Source: Pontibacter sp. E15-1 (GTDB lineage: Bacteria > Bacteroidota > Bacteroidia > Cytophagales > Hymenobacteraceae). From it: a stretch of DNA of 64,000 nt. Each line of letters starts with the position of its first letter. Position 1 is the stretch's first letter. The stretch lies in the NCBI RefSeq assembly GCF_022601975.1, contig NZ_JAKVIR010000001.1, positions 124,001-188,000 of the forward strand. Reading direction: 5' to 3'. Position numbers and translations under genes: made by a program. Of the stretch, positions 25,085 to 32,740 are shown in pieces. Under the pieces are notes generated by a model that was not told where the DNA came from, searched no databases, and saw nothing but the letters and a program-made list of their open reading frames with translations.

Positions 25085-26041
25085 CTATGCCCCGGACGGC
25101 AGCGCCAGCAGCGGGACAAAGGCCCTCGCCATCATGCGCTGTGTCAGGCTCTTGTTCAGGAGCATCTCCAGGAACGTGTGCCTCAGTGGCATGAGCACCA
25201 ACAGGTCGCCGTGGCGCTGACGCATGAATTGCTCTATGGCATCGGCAGTATCCTCGCGCTGCCGGAACGTTACGTTGTAGTCTATATCCGGCAGGCACTC
25301 CCCGAGCGTTTCCAACGAAGCCGCGGCCTGCTCTTCTTCCTGTTGCCCCATCTCGCCTTTGTATAGATGCAACACCTGCAGCCGGGCATGGAATGCCCGC
25401 ACAAACTCCCCCAGCATAGCCACCTCCCGGCGGGCGGGCAAGTTGGCCAGGTCGGCGGCGAAAACGACAGACTTGAACACTTCGAAACGGGCGTGGAGAG
25501 GTATGGCCAGCACCGGCACATGCGCCCCGCGCATGACCGAGAGCGTGGTGCGGCCCAGCAGGGCCCTTCTCAGGGCGCCCCCTCCCCGCATGCCCATCAC
25601 CACCAGGTCTGCCCGCTGCGCTTCCACTGCCTTGAGTATCTCGTCAAACGCAAACCCGAACTTGCACACGCACCGGAGATCAGCCGCTGGCATTTCAGTC
25701 GGGGCATCACCCGCTGTTTCTGTGTGGCGTGCGCCATCATTAGCTAGTGGATGCACCTCCCTTCCTTGGTACGCCGACACGGCGCTTTTGCGCGCCAGCG
25801 TGGAACCCTGCAGCAGTGACAGCTGCGCCTCCTGCGCATAGGCCTCCAGCGCAAGCGTCTTTCCCCTCTCCAACTCACGTACCACTGCCGCATAGTCTGC
25901 CGCAGAGGGGAAAGAGAGCGGCTGGTAAAATGCGTGGAACAGCACGATCCGGGAACCGGTGACCTGTGCCATCTCAATGGCATAACCCAGGGCATGCCTC
26001 GCATCCTCTGAAAAATCGGTTGGCACTAAAATAGTCTCCAT
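25085..26041 (-). CDS. Tandem universal stress protein (two UspA domains)
   Basis: A 318-residue protein of two UspA-like domains. The first begins ILVPTDFSEDARHAL and ends with the nucleotide-binding GMRGGGALRRALLGRTTLSVM pattern (G-x2-G-x9-G-S/T) near 155-175. The second (about 190-310) is more divergent and lacks a good ATP-loop. A long insertion at about 75-115 is rich in small and charged residues. Bacteroidota use such proteins in stress and anaerobic survival; targets unknown. A second two-domain Usp lies at 59484-60329. Confidence 0.85.
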   Translation of the reverse strand: METILVPTDFSEDARHALGYAIEMAQVTGSRIVLFHAFYQPLSFPSAADYAAVVRELERGKTLALEAYAQEAQLSLLQGSTLARKSAVSAYQGREVHPLANDGARHTETAGDAPTEMPAADLRCVCKFGFAFDEILKAVEAQRADLVVMGMRGGGALRRALLGRTTLSVMRGAHVPVLAIPLHARFEVFKSVVFAADLANLPARREVAMLGEFVRAFHARLQVLHLYKGEMGQQEEEQAAASLETLGECLPDIDYNVTFRQREDTADAIEQFMRQRHGDLLVLMPLRHTFLEMLLNKSLTQRMMARAFVPLLALPSGA

Positions 26042-26472
26042 CGTCGCTGTATATTAAAGTTAAAAATTCCGGGCGCACAATCGCTGCGCATGCCCTCCCA
26101 AACACTACCGGAAATTTAAGAGACCCGCATCCAGGAAGCGATGACAGGCATCAGCAGGAAAGCTGACATATATCACCCTGAGTATCAATTCGTAGAAACA
26201 GCCTACAGGCGCATGAGGCTGGCCACCACGGAGAAGTAAAGGAAGGTATGGAAGCCCTGCTTCGAGGGCACCCAGAGTAGCGGAGAGCCCCTTTGAAAGA
26301 ATGCAGTCAGGCCAAGGGCGAGCGGTATGCGAAGACAAGGTACAGAACAAGTAAAATCAACCTGCCAAAGAATCTAACTAATTATATATAACTATATTTA
26401 TTTAATAAAAATGTTTGTAAAATATCATTTTGATATTAACTTTGATCTATATTCCACGCACCACCTGACCAC
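26042..26472. other. Spacer with possible membrane-protein remnant
   Basis: 431 bases without an intact gene. On the minus strand, a frame of about 50 codons ending in TAG at 26203-26205 reads IPLALGLTAFFQRGSPLLW and then FHTFLYFSVVASLMRL, which looks like the last helices of a membrane protein, but there is no start and I cannot name a family. 26370-26460 is very AT-rich and should hold the promoter for the gene at 26473. Confidence 0.35.
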
Positions 26473-26889
26473 ATGCTCATATATAATGGTATTATCACGC
26501 TTGACTACACCCCCTCCACGGATGTGTTGGTGACTAGCATGCCGGACGTAAGGCAATTTGGGTTGTCTGAGGTCAGCTTTTGCCTGGGACTTATTGTGGA
26601 GAACATCACCAACTATGACATCAAGCACCTGCTGCTGGATTCCAGCAACTCCATAGTTGACGTAGAGGAACAGGCCTACAGAGCCATCAGCATGAAATTC
26701 GCCATGGACCTGATGGGCACCCGCCTCAAAAAGATAGCGCGGGTAGGTACCGCAGACGCCGTGCGGGAGGAAAAGGCCGCCAAGCTCTCCGCCGAGCTCA
26801 CACAGGAGCTCAACCCGACCATGGTGTCGCAAAGCTTCTCCAGCCAGGCCGAGGCCATGGCCTGGCTGTTGTCCTCTGCGCGGGCCTGA
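26473..26889 (+). CDS. Conserved-looking hypothetical protein, STAS/SpoIIAA-like
   Basis: A 138-residue soluble protein with no signal or membrane helix. The alternating pattern (LIYNGIITLDY, then VENITNYDIKHLLLDSSN, then AMDLMGTRLKKIARVGTAD) resembles the STAS-like/SpoIIAA-like fold used in Bacteroidota one-domain proteins. That is a guess from secondary-structure pattern, not from a motif. No neighbours suggest a role. Confidence 0.6.
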   Translation: MLIYNGIITLDYTPSTDVLVTSMPDVRQFGLSEVSFCLGLIVENITNYDIKHLLLDSSNSIVDVEEQAYRAISMKFAMDLMGTRLKKIARVGTADAVREEKAAKLSAELTQELNPTMVSQSFSSQAEAMAWLLSSARA

Positions 26890-27090
26890 CAGGTTTGCAG
26901 CATAGGCGCTCTCATCTTTGGCCTCTTACTTCCCCTCCTCCCGGCAGCTTCCTGCCCGGGAACTAAACCCCTCTGGGATGAAAAAAGGCCTGAGACCGGC
27001 CCGTTTCAGTGCTGCGCCCCGCTTCCGTTGAGGAGCAGCAGGTACAGTGAAGTTTGGCCTATTCTGCATCTAACTACAAAAACGCGCACG

Positions 27091-27207
27091 ATGGAAGCAA
27101 TGAAGCATAGCAAACAAAACCAGGAAGTGACGCTGACCGATGCCACAGTGGTTGCACGGGTACTCGCCGGAGAGAATAGCAGCTGCGTGATTGGTCTATT
27201 GATTTAG
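27091..27207 (+). pseudogene. N-terminal remnant of an ECF sigma factor
   Basis: A 38-codon ORF starting MEAMKHSKQNQEVTLTDATV and continuing VARVLAGENS. The stretch 'D..VV.RVLAGENS' is the usual opening of extracytoplasmic-function sigma factors, where it should run on into a 'FE.LIRRYN' helix. Here the match stops at about 27176, and unrelated sequence leads to TAG at 27205-27207. I read it as the 5' end of a sigma-factor gene cut by deletion. Confidence 0.5.
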
Positions 27208-27294
27208 GAAAGCAGGTTGCTCTAGGCATTATTCTTCTGTTTCCGGTTCCTAGAGCCACGCCCTCGATCACCTTGGCCACGATCCCTTTGCCCA

Positions 27295-28221
27295 CTAACC
27301 GAAGATGCGTTGAGCATATTGCAAATCTAGTTGGTGTGCTTCCACGGCACCCATCGTGTTGGGAGTCTGCTCCTCTACACACTGCTCCAAAACAAGATGT
27401 GGGCGCACCTTTAAAGCCAAAAGCTCCTTCGCTAATCGCGTGTAGTCAATATCGCCTTCACCGAAGGTCTCAGACCAGGTCCCGTTTTTTGACTGGCGCA
27501 GGTGTACTTCGGCAATCCTGTTGCCATACAGGCGCATGACATCAAACAGCGCCAGTTGCGAGTTACCTGAGCCCCGGTATAGCCAGTGAGCTTCCAGGCA
27601 CAGCGAGACAAGCCGCGGGTCAGTCGCAACCATCATATGATGAAACTCCCGTGCAGCACGCCGCATCTCTATATCATGATTGTGGTAAGCCAGCGTGATC
27701 CCGTGTTTCTGAAGCTCGGCCCCCATTTTATTCAGGTACCCGGCCTGCAGACTCAGTTCCGCATCGGTTTTATCCTCCTCTCCTCCCCAACGGATGGGGC
27801 TGGGGTTGGTCACGATTATTTTCACGCCTAGCGGCGCGGCGGCCTTGGCAATCGCCGTAACCTGTTTCAGGCTTTCAACGCCCTCCCTTTCTTTGTGTAG
27901 GGTACACCCCACATAAACCGAGCGCATCTCGATTTTATACTTCTTTAGAAGCGGTGCCAGCTGGTGTAGCTGCTCCACGTTCGTAACCGACGGCTCATAC
28001 CCTGCAATGCCCGACTTGGCAAACTCGCCTATCGAAGCATCCAGATCCGCAAACCAATCGCGCTGCTGACGCTCATAGAAAGTTATCCAGGAATATTCGT
28101 TTGAGGCGAAGTGCAGTTTTCCTGCCGCCCCATTACTGGCCCACGCAGATGCGTCTGGAAGAAAGCTGGCGGCCGCCAGGCTCGTGAGGGCCCCAAGAAA
28201 GCTACGACGGTTTTGTATCAT
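27295..28221 (-). CDS. Sugar phosphate isomerase/epimerase-like TIM-barrel protein, Tat-exported
   Basis: A 308-residue protein from the ATG at 28221, which places a twin-arginine signal at once (NRRSFLGALTSLAAASFLP). The mature part is a xylose-isomerase-like/AP-endonuclease-2 TIM barrel. Metal ligands are probable in LAYHNHDIEM, SLCLEAHWLYRG and IAEVHLRQS, then VLEQCVEE. Such periplasmic isomerase-like proteins in Bacteroidota act in sugar or inositol catabolism; substrate unknown. No operon partner is visible. Confidence 0.83.
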   Translation of the reverse strand: MIQNRRSFLGALTSLAAASFLPDASAWASNGAAGKLHFASNEYSWITFYERQQRDWFADLDASIGEFAKSGIAGYEPSVTNVEQLHQLAPLLKKYKIEMRSVYVGCTLHKEREGVESLKQVTAIAKAAAPLGVKIIVTNPSPIRWGGEEDKTDAELSLQAGYLNKMGAELQKHGITLAYHNHDIEMRRAAREFHHMMVATDPRLVSLCLEAHWLYRGSGNSQLALFDVMRLYGNRIAEVHLRQSKNGTWSETFGEGDIDYTRLAKELLALKVRPHLVLEQCVEEQTPNTMGAVEAHQLDLQYAQRIFG

Positions 28222-28339
28222 CAGATTATATGCTGGGGGATAAGGCATATCCCGGTATGTTTTCTATTTACAGTACGGTACAAAAAGAATAAGTGAGGCC
28301 CACGAACTTATTTTTAGAATTGGACCATCACGACAAGTC

Positions 28340-28515
28340 ATGCACGCTCACTTATTGCACGAATTAGAGGAGGTTGTTCCTGATTGGAAGAACACCCAAT
28401 TTGAAAGTACACTTTTTATGGTTGCACTATTGCTGGAGGATAAGACGGTAAATCTCTAGAGGCTGAAAGGCTCAGAAGGCAAGCTTTTGGGCAACAACAC
28501 CAGGGAAGACAAACT
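28340..28515 (+). pseudogene. N-terminal remnant of an IS4-type transposase
   Basis: From the ATG at 28340 the frame reads HLLHELEEVVPDWKNTQF, STLFMVALLLEDKTVNL, an in-frame TAG, and then RLKGSEGKLLGN and NTRED. The segment 'L...ARTVNLWRLKGSVGKLLGN' is typical of the start of IS4-like DDE transposases in Bacteroidota. The stop, a frame drift and the missing remainder show it is dead. It lies just past the 3' end of tRNA-Ser, a usual landing place for mobile DNA. Confidence 0.5.
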
Positions 28516-28543
28516 GAATGATTCTGCAGATTGGCAGAAACGA

Positions 28544-28576
28544 AAAAGCCCGTAAATCGCTGATTCACGGGCTTTT
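28544..28576 (-). terminator. Terminator after tRNA-Ser
   Basis: AAAAGCCCGT (28544-28553) pairs with ACGGGCTTTT (28567-28576); the minus-strand transcript ends in a run of T after the stem. It lies 25 bases past the tRNA 3' end. Confidence 0.85.
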
Positions 28577-28600
28577 GGTTGATGTTGGTATCGCTACCGG

Positions 28601-28688
28601 CAGAGAGAGCGGGATTCGAACCCGCGATACCCTTTTGAGGTATACACACTTTCCAGGCGTGCTCCTTCAACCACTCGGACACCTCTCT
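28601..28688 (-). tRNA. tRNA-Ser (anticodon GGA)
   Basis: An 88-nt tRNA with the long variable arm of serine tRNAs. The acceptor is AGAGAGG/TCTCTCT, the T-arm GCGGG-TTCGAAT-CCCGC, and the anticodon loop CTGGAAA gives GGA. The discriminator base is G; CCA is not encoded. Confidence 0.93.
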
Positions 28689-28754
28689 ATTGGTGATGCA
28701 AATATACGGTATTTGTCAGGACACTTGCAAGCGCCAACCATAATCTGAAGACAT

Positions 28755-29825
28755 TTACAGCAACGTTATTTCGCCGCGCAGGTCTTTCATGAGCAATTCC
28801 TTGGTTTTGGACTGCGGCAGTTGCTGGCCCAGCACAAACATCAGCTTGGTAATAGCCGCCTCCGTGGTAATGTCAGCTCCCCCGATCACGCCCATCTCCA
28901 GCAGGTAACGGCTGGTCTCATAGTGTCCCTGATCTACCCGGCCCTCATCGCACTGCGACACGTTCAGGATAAGGATGTCCCGGCCAATGGCCTCCGACAG
29001 CAGTTCCAGCAGCCATGGCGTGGTTGGGGCGTTTCCGGCCCCGTAGGTTTCCAGCACCACCCCGCGCAACTCCGGCGAAGTGAGGATGCTCTTCACCACG
29101 TATGGCGTTATACCCGGAAAAAGCTTGAGGATGGCCACCCGGTAGTCCATGTCGTAATGCACCTTTAGCGGCCGGCCGGTATGCGGCATGATGGCGGTAC
29201 AGTTATAATCGATGTTGATGCCGGCTTTTGCCAACGCCGGGTGGTTCTCCGACTTAAAGGCGCTGAACTGGGTGCTCTCCACTTTTTTGGCCCTGTTACC
29301 CCGAAGCAGCAGGTTATGGAAAAAGATGCATACCTCCGGCACGGCACTCTCCCCTTCTACTTTGGTGGCTGCTATCTGCAGCGCCGTGATCAGGTTCTCG
29401 CGGGCATCCGTGCGAACGCGGCCAATCGGCACCTGCGCGCCCGTGAAGATGACAGGCTTCTGCAGGTTCTCCAGCATATAGCTCACGGCCGAGGCGCTGT
29501 AGGCCATGGTATCGGTGCCGTGCAGGATCACAAAGCCATCGTAGGCATCGTAGTTCTCCTCTATCAGGCGCACCATCATCATCCAGTCGGCGATAGACAC
29601 GTTGGAGGAGTCGATGGCGGGCTCAATGCTCACGACGGTGAGCATATACTGGTACTGCTTCAGCTCGGGCACTTTTTGCAGTATCTGGCTGAAGTTGAAG
29701 GGCACCAGGTGCCTGGAGTCCTCATCAAGCACCATTCCGATGGTTCCGCCGGTATAAATGATCATGATGGACGCTTCGGGATGCTTGGGCGTCGCTACGT
29801 CGATGTGTACTTTAACTACTCCCAT
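28755..29825 (-). CDS. ansA: L-asparaginase, type I
   Basis: A 356-residue cytoplasmic type I asparaginase without signal peptide, which splits asparagine to aspartate and ammonia. The first catalytic motif is IIYTGGTIGMV (Thr in TGGT, about 27), the second ILHGTDTMAYSASAVSYML (Thr and Asp of GTDT). The segment GAQVPIGRVRTDARENLI is typical of the family. It lies 2 bases before tatD on the same strand, so the two are co-transcribed. Confidence 0.93.
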   Translation of the reverse strand: MGVVKVHIDVATPKHPEASIMIIYTGGTIGMVLDEDSRHLVPFNFSQILQKVPELKQYQYMLTVVSIEPAIDSSNVSIADWMMMVRLIEENYDAYDGFVILHGTDTMAYSASAVSYMLENLQKPVIFTGAQVPIGRVRTDARENLITALQIAATKVEGESAVPEVCIFFHNLLLRGNRAKKVESTQFSAFKSENHPALAKAGINIDYNCTAIMPHTGRPLKVHYDMDYRVAILKLFPGITPYVVKSILTSPELRGVVLETYGAGNAPTTPWLLELLSEAIGRDILILNVSQCDEGRVDQGHYETSRYLLEMGVIGGADITTEAAITKLMFVLGQQLPQSKTKELLMKDLRGEITLL

Positions 29826-29827
29826 CT

Positions 29828-30595
29828 TTACAGCTTAAAAAGGTTCAGCGCATTTGCAGTGGTTCTTTCGGCCACCGCCTCAACAGGTTGCTGCATGAGC
29901 TCTGCCACGCGGTTTGCGATCAGGGGGAGGTATACGGGCTCGTTGCGCTTGCCGCGGTGCGGTGTGGGCGCCAGATAAGGGCAGTCGGTTTCTAACACCA
30001 GGTCGTCTAAGGTAACATGTGGCAACACCTGGTCCAGGCCGCCGTTCTTGAAGGTGGCCACTCCGCCAATACCCATCAGGAAGCCGAGCTCTTTCACTTT
30101 GCGGGCCTCTTCCGGGGTGCCGGAGAAGCAGTGGAACACCCCGCGCAGCGTGCCATCCTGAGCGGCGGCCAGTATCTCGTAGGTTTCGTCGAAGGAGTTG
30201 CGGGTGTGCAGCACGATGGGCAACTGGTGTTTTTTAGCCAAGGCAACCTGCACTTTCAGGGCCTCCTGCTGCTGGGGCAGGAATGATTTGTCCCAGTACA
30301 GGTCTGTGCCGCACTCGCCAATGGCCGCAAACGCGCGCTTGCCCAGCCACTCTTCCAGAAGGTATAACTCGCGCTCAAAATCCTTGTCCACGGAGGTTGG
30401 GTGCAGGCCCATCATCGGGATGCACAGCCCCGGGTACTTGGCTTCCGCCTCCAGCATGGCGTCGATGGAGGTATGGTCGATGTTGGGCATGTAAATTTTG
30501 CCTACCCCTGCCTCCTGCGCCCGCGCCACGGCACCGGGCCGGTCGTCATCAAACTTTTCAGAGTATATATGTGCGTGAGAATCAATTAAATTCAT
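29828..30595 (-). CDS. tatD: TatD-family metal-dependent deoxyribonuclease
   Basis: A 255-residue TatD hydrolase. Metal ligands are visible as DSHAHIY (H-x-H), GECGTDLYW (Glu), LHTRNSF (His), FHCFSG (His) and ETDCPYLAP (Asp). The family cleaves DNA from the 3' end in repair and turnover. The neighbour ansA follows 2 bases after the stop. Confidence 0.93.
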   Translation of the reverse strand: MNLIDSHAHIYSEKFDDDRPGAVARAQEAGVGKIYMPNIDHTSIDAMLEAEAKYPGLCIPMMGLHPTSVDKDFERELYLLEEWLGKRAFAAIGECGTDLYWDKSFLPQQQEALKVQVALAKKHQLPIVLHTRNSFDETYEILAAAQDGTLRGVFHCFSGTPEEARKVKELGFLMGIGGVATFKNGGLDQVLPHVTLDDLVLETDCPYLAPTPHRGKRNEPVYLPLIANRVAELMQQPVEAVAERTTANALNLFKL

Positions 30596-30743
30596 TGGTT
30601 ATTTATGTCCGTGCCAGATAGTGAGCTTTGTGTCTTTATAACATTTGCAGCGGTAAGTTAGGAATTAAATTACGGAAACGCCGCACCTTTTACCCGCCCA
30701 CTACCTCAAATCGAACCTTCAGGCAGAGTTGCAGACCATTTGC

Positions 30744-31835
30744 TCAGTACCTGCGGCCCTTCCAGACGATGCGGAGCGGCAGAAAGAAATACACGATCAG
30801 AAGCACCGACGAGACAACCAGGTATAACTCAAACACCACGTAAAACCACCAGGGCACTGTCTGTCCCAATCGCCGGAGGCATACCCTAAGGTAAAGGCTC
30901 TGCAGCAGGAGTTTGAAGCCAAAGACAGCGAGTGTCGCCCCAGCTGAGGTATAACTGAAAAAGGGCAGCAGCACGGGGTAATAGGCCGAGTGCAGCACAA
31001 AGATCACCACCATATACAGCGGCAGATGCATGGCCCCGCGCATCCAGCGCTTGCGCTGGTGCAGGAAGGAGGAAATGCTGGCGGCGGGAGTAGACAGGGC
31101 CAGCACCGAACGGCTATATATGTTCCGAAAGCCCCACCCTTTTTTTATAATGGCGTTAAAAATCGCGATATCCTCAGTGAGGGAAAAGGGTATGCCCCCG
31201 AAGCCTCCCACCGCCTCGTAGGCCTGCCGCCGCAGCAGCATGTTGTTGCCCATCGTAGACACCGGCAGCCGAAGGTCCGACACCACCTGCATCAGGCCCA
31301 GCACATACAGCCAGTCCAGTGCCTGCAGCCTGGCCCAGAGGCTGTCGCCGGCGATGGAGGTTATACCCGTCACGACCCCTACCCCCTCCTGCATCTGCGC
31401 CAGCATCGCCCTGACCCACTGTGGTGGCACGGCCACATCGGCATCCGTAAAAAGGAAAAAATCTGTTGTCGTGTGGTCTGTTAGTTGGGCCAGCACGTTG
31501 GCCTTGCCCCTGGTATGGCCTACCTCCTGCCCGATCGAAAGGCAGGCAAAGTTTGGCCGGTCCCGGATAAAGGCCTCCACCACGGCACGGGTCGCGTCTG
31601 TGGAGGCATCGTCACCAATCAGCACCTCCAGCCTGTCTTGCGGATAGTCGAGGCGGGAGATGGCTTGGAGGCAGCGCAGGATGGTATGCTCCTCGTTCCG
31701 GGCCGCGATCAGGATGCTGACGCGGGGCTGCTGTGTCAGGGGTTGCGGCGCGGTTTTCCGGTGAAGCAAGAGCAGGGCCAGCAGCACGATCAACAAAAGA
31801 AAGTAGAGGATGAAATAGCCTGCCGATACAATCAT
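30744..31835 (-). CDS. Family 2 glycosyltransferase, membrane-anchored
   Basis: A 363-residue GT2 enzyme. It has one N-terminal helix (about 5-25), the GT-A domain with VSILIAARNEE, the nucleotide-binding IGDDASTDAT, the FTDADVAVP metal motif, a TEDI acceptor-site motif and QRKRW (the Q-x-x-R-W signature of processive or polyprenol-linked enzymes), and two to three C-terminal helices. The last four bases of its start overlap the end of the next gene upstream, a polysaccharide deacetylase, so both probably act on one envelope or extracellular glycan. Donor and acceptor are unknown. Confidence 0.88.
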   Translation of the reverse strand: MIVSAGYFILYFLLLIVLLALLLLHRKTAPQPLTQQPRVSILIAARNEEHTILRCLQAISRLDYPQDRLEVLIGDDASTDATRAVVEAFIRDRPNFACLSIGQEVGHTRGKANVLAQLTDHTTTDFFLFTDADVAVPPQWVRAMLAQMQEGVGVVTGITSIAGDSLWARLQALDWLYVLGLMQVVSDLRLPVSTMGNNMLLRRQAYEAVGGFGGIPFSLTEDIAIFNAIIKKGWGFRNIYSRSVLALSTPAASISSFLHQRKRWMRGAMHLPLYMVVIFVLHSAYYPVLLPFFSYTSAGATLAVFGFKLLLQSLYLRVCLRRLGQTVPWWFYVVFELYLVVSSVLLIVYFFLPLRIVWKGRRY

Positions 31836-32464
31836 AGGGTTTCAAACGAATAGCCTAGCCGGGTGAAGTGCTCCAGAAAGCGCGGCAACACATACAGCAG
31901 GTTTGGCTTTGCTTTCAGGCTGTCGTGGAATACGATGATACTGCCGCTTTGGGTATGGCGGATGGCCATCTGCAGGCATTTTTCAGGGGAAAGCGTGGCG
32001 TCGTAGTCGTTGGTGAGCATGTCCCACATCACCAGTTCGTGGGTTGGGCGCAGGGCCCTTGCCTGGGCAGCGGTTATTCGGCCATAGGGAGGGCGAAACA
32101 GCTTTTTGGCTGCCCCCGGCTGCAAGGCATCCAACTCGGCCTGGCACAGGGCCGTGTTTTGCGCATACACATCTGGTGGCGTTTGCCAGCCTTTCAGGTG
32201 GTTGTGGGTATGGTTGCCCAATGCGTGGCCATGCGCCAGCGCCAGCTTTGCTACTTCGGGGTGTTTGACCAGGTTTTCGCCCACGCAAAAAAAAGTAGCC
32301 TTGGCGGCATACTGCTGCAGCTGCTCCAGCACCCAGGGCGTCAGCTCCGGGATTGGCCCATCATCGAACGTCAGATACAATGTTTTGCCCTGCCCCGCGC
32401 GCCGCCAGGTATAGCCAGGCATCAGTTTCCGGAGCAGCGAAGGCGTCTTGTAAAAACGGATCAA
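31832..32464 (-). CDS. Polysaccharide deacetylase (NodB homology)
   Basis: A 210-residue NodB-domain deacetylase. Motif 1 is LTFDDGP (catalytic Asp and metal Asp), motif 2 GNHTHNH (H-T-x-x-H metal ligands), and RPPYGR motif 3. The start has no signal peptide but the protein may be processed or act near the membrane. It overlaps the GT2 gene by four bases. Together they suggest synthesis of a partly deacetylated, amino-sugar-containing glycan. Confidence 0.88.
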   Translation of the reverse strand: MIRFYKTPSLLRKLMPGYTWRRAGQGKTLYLTFDDGPIPELTPWVLEQLQQYAAKATFFCVGENLVKHPEVAKLALAHGHALGNHTHNHLKGWQTPPDVYAQNTALCQAELDALQPGAAKKLFRPPYGRITAAQARALRPTHELVMWDMLTNDYDATLSPEKCLQMAIRHTQSGSIIVFHDSLKAKPNLLYVLPRFLEHFTRLGYSFETL

Positions 32465-32468
32465 ACGA

Positions 32469-32496
32469 GGTTGCTAATTGATGGTTGCTAATTGAT
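32469..32496. repeat. Tandem 14-bp repeat
   Basis: GGTTGCTAATTGAT stands twice head to tail (32469-32482 and 32483-32496). A related sequence in reverse orientation (CAATCAACTATCAACAATCA) lies at about 32719-32738, so the repeat pair flanks the MITE described next. Function unknown. Confidence 0.6.
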
Positions 32497-32518
32497 TGTA
32501 GATGGTGGTTGCCGTTAA

Positions 32519-32679
32519 GAGCATGTTTAAAATTCATCTTTTGGGCTACAAAACGTCCATCAAGGAACCTGACTTCACCTTTTTATCGCCCCATAGCGCT
32601 GCTATGCAGCTCAAAAAACGCTTCGTCAGAACCCTTCCTGAACATTTTTCGCTTCCAAAAATGAAATTTAAACATGCTC
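32519..32679. mobile_element. 161-bp MITE with imperfect terminal inverted repeats and TAA target duplication
   Basis: The ends GAGCATGTTTAAA (32519-32531) and TTTAAACATGCTC (32667-32679) are inverted repeats that continue for about 24 bases with few mismatches. TAA at 32516-32518 and again at 32680-32682 is the target duplication. The 3-bp duplication of T-N-A form fits the IS5/IS1031 group. The interior (with the small hairpin CATAGC-GCT-GCTATG) encodes nothing convincing, so it is non-autonomous or a deletion derivative. Confidence 0.75.
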
Positions 32680-32740
32680 TAAGCTTTATTGGACTGCCTT
32701 TACTTGTATCAGAAAAACAATCAACTATCAACAATCAAAA

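Larger units (their letters stand above)
28249..28600. other. Spacer between the isomerase gene and tRNA-Ser
   Basis: 350 bases holding a transposase remnant (28340-28515) and the tRNA terminator (28544-28576). The isomerase promoter should lie in 28249-28320, an AT-rich stretch. Confidence 0.7.

Noticed and set aside
27074-27382. A 102-codon minus-strand frame over the sigma remnant
   Set aside because: It includes a phrase like GKGIVAKVIEGVALGTGN but no family could be recognised, and it overlaps the end of the isomerase gene.
32546-32734. A 62-codon minus-strand frame across the MITE
   Set aside because: Spans the terminal repeat and flank; no transposase motif.
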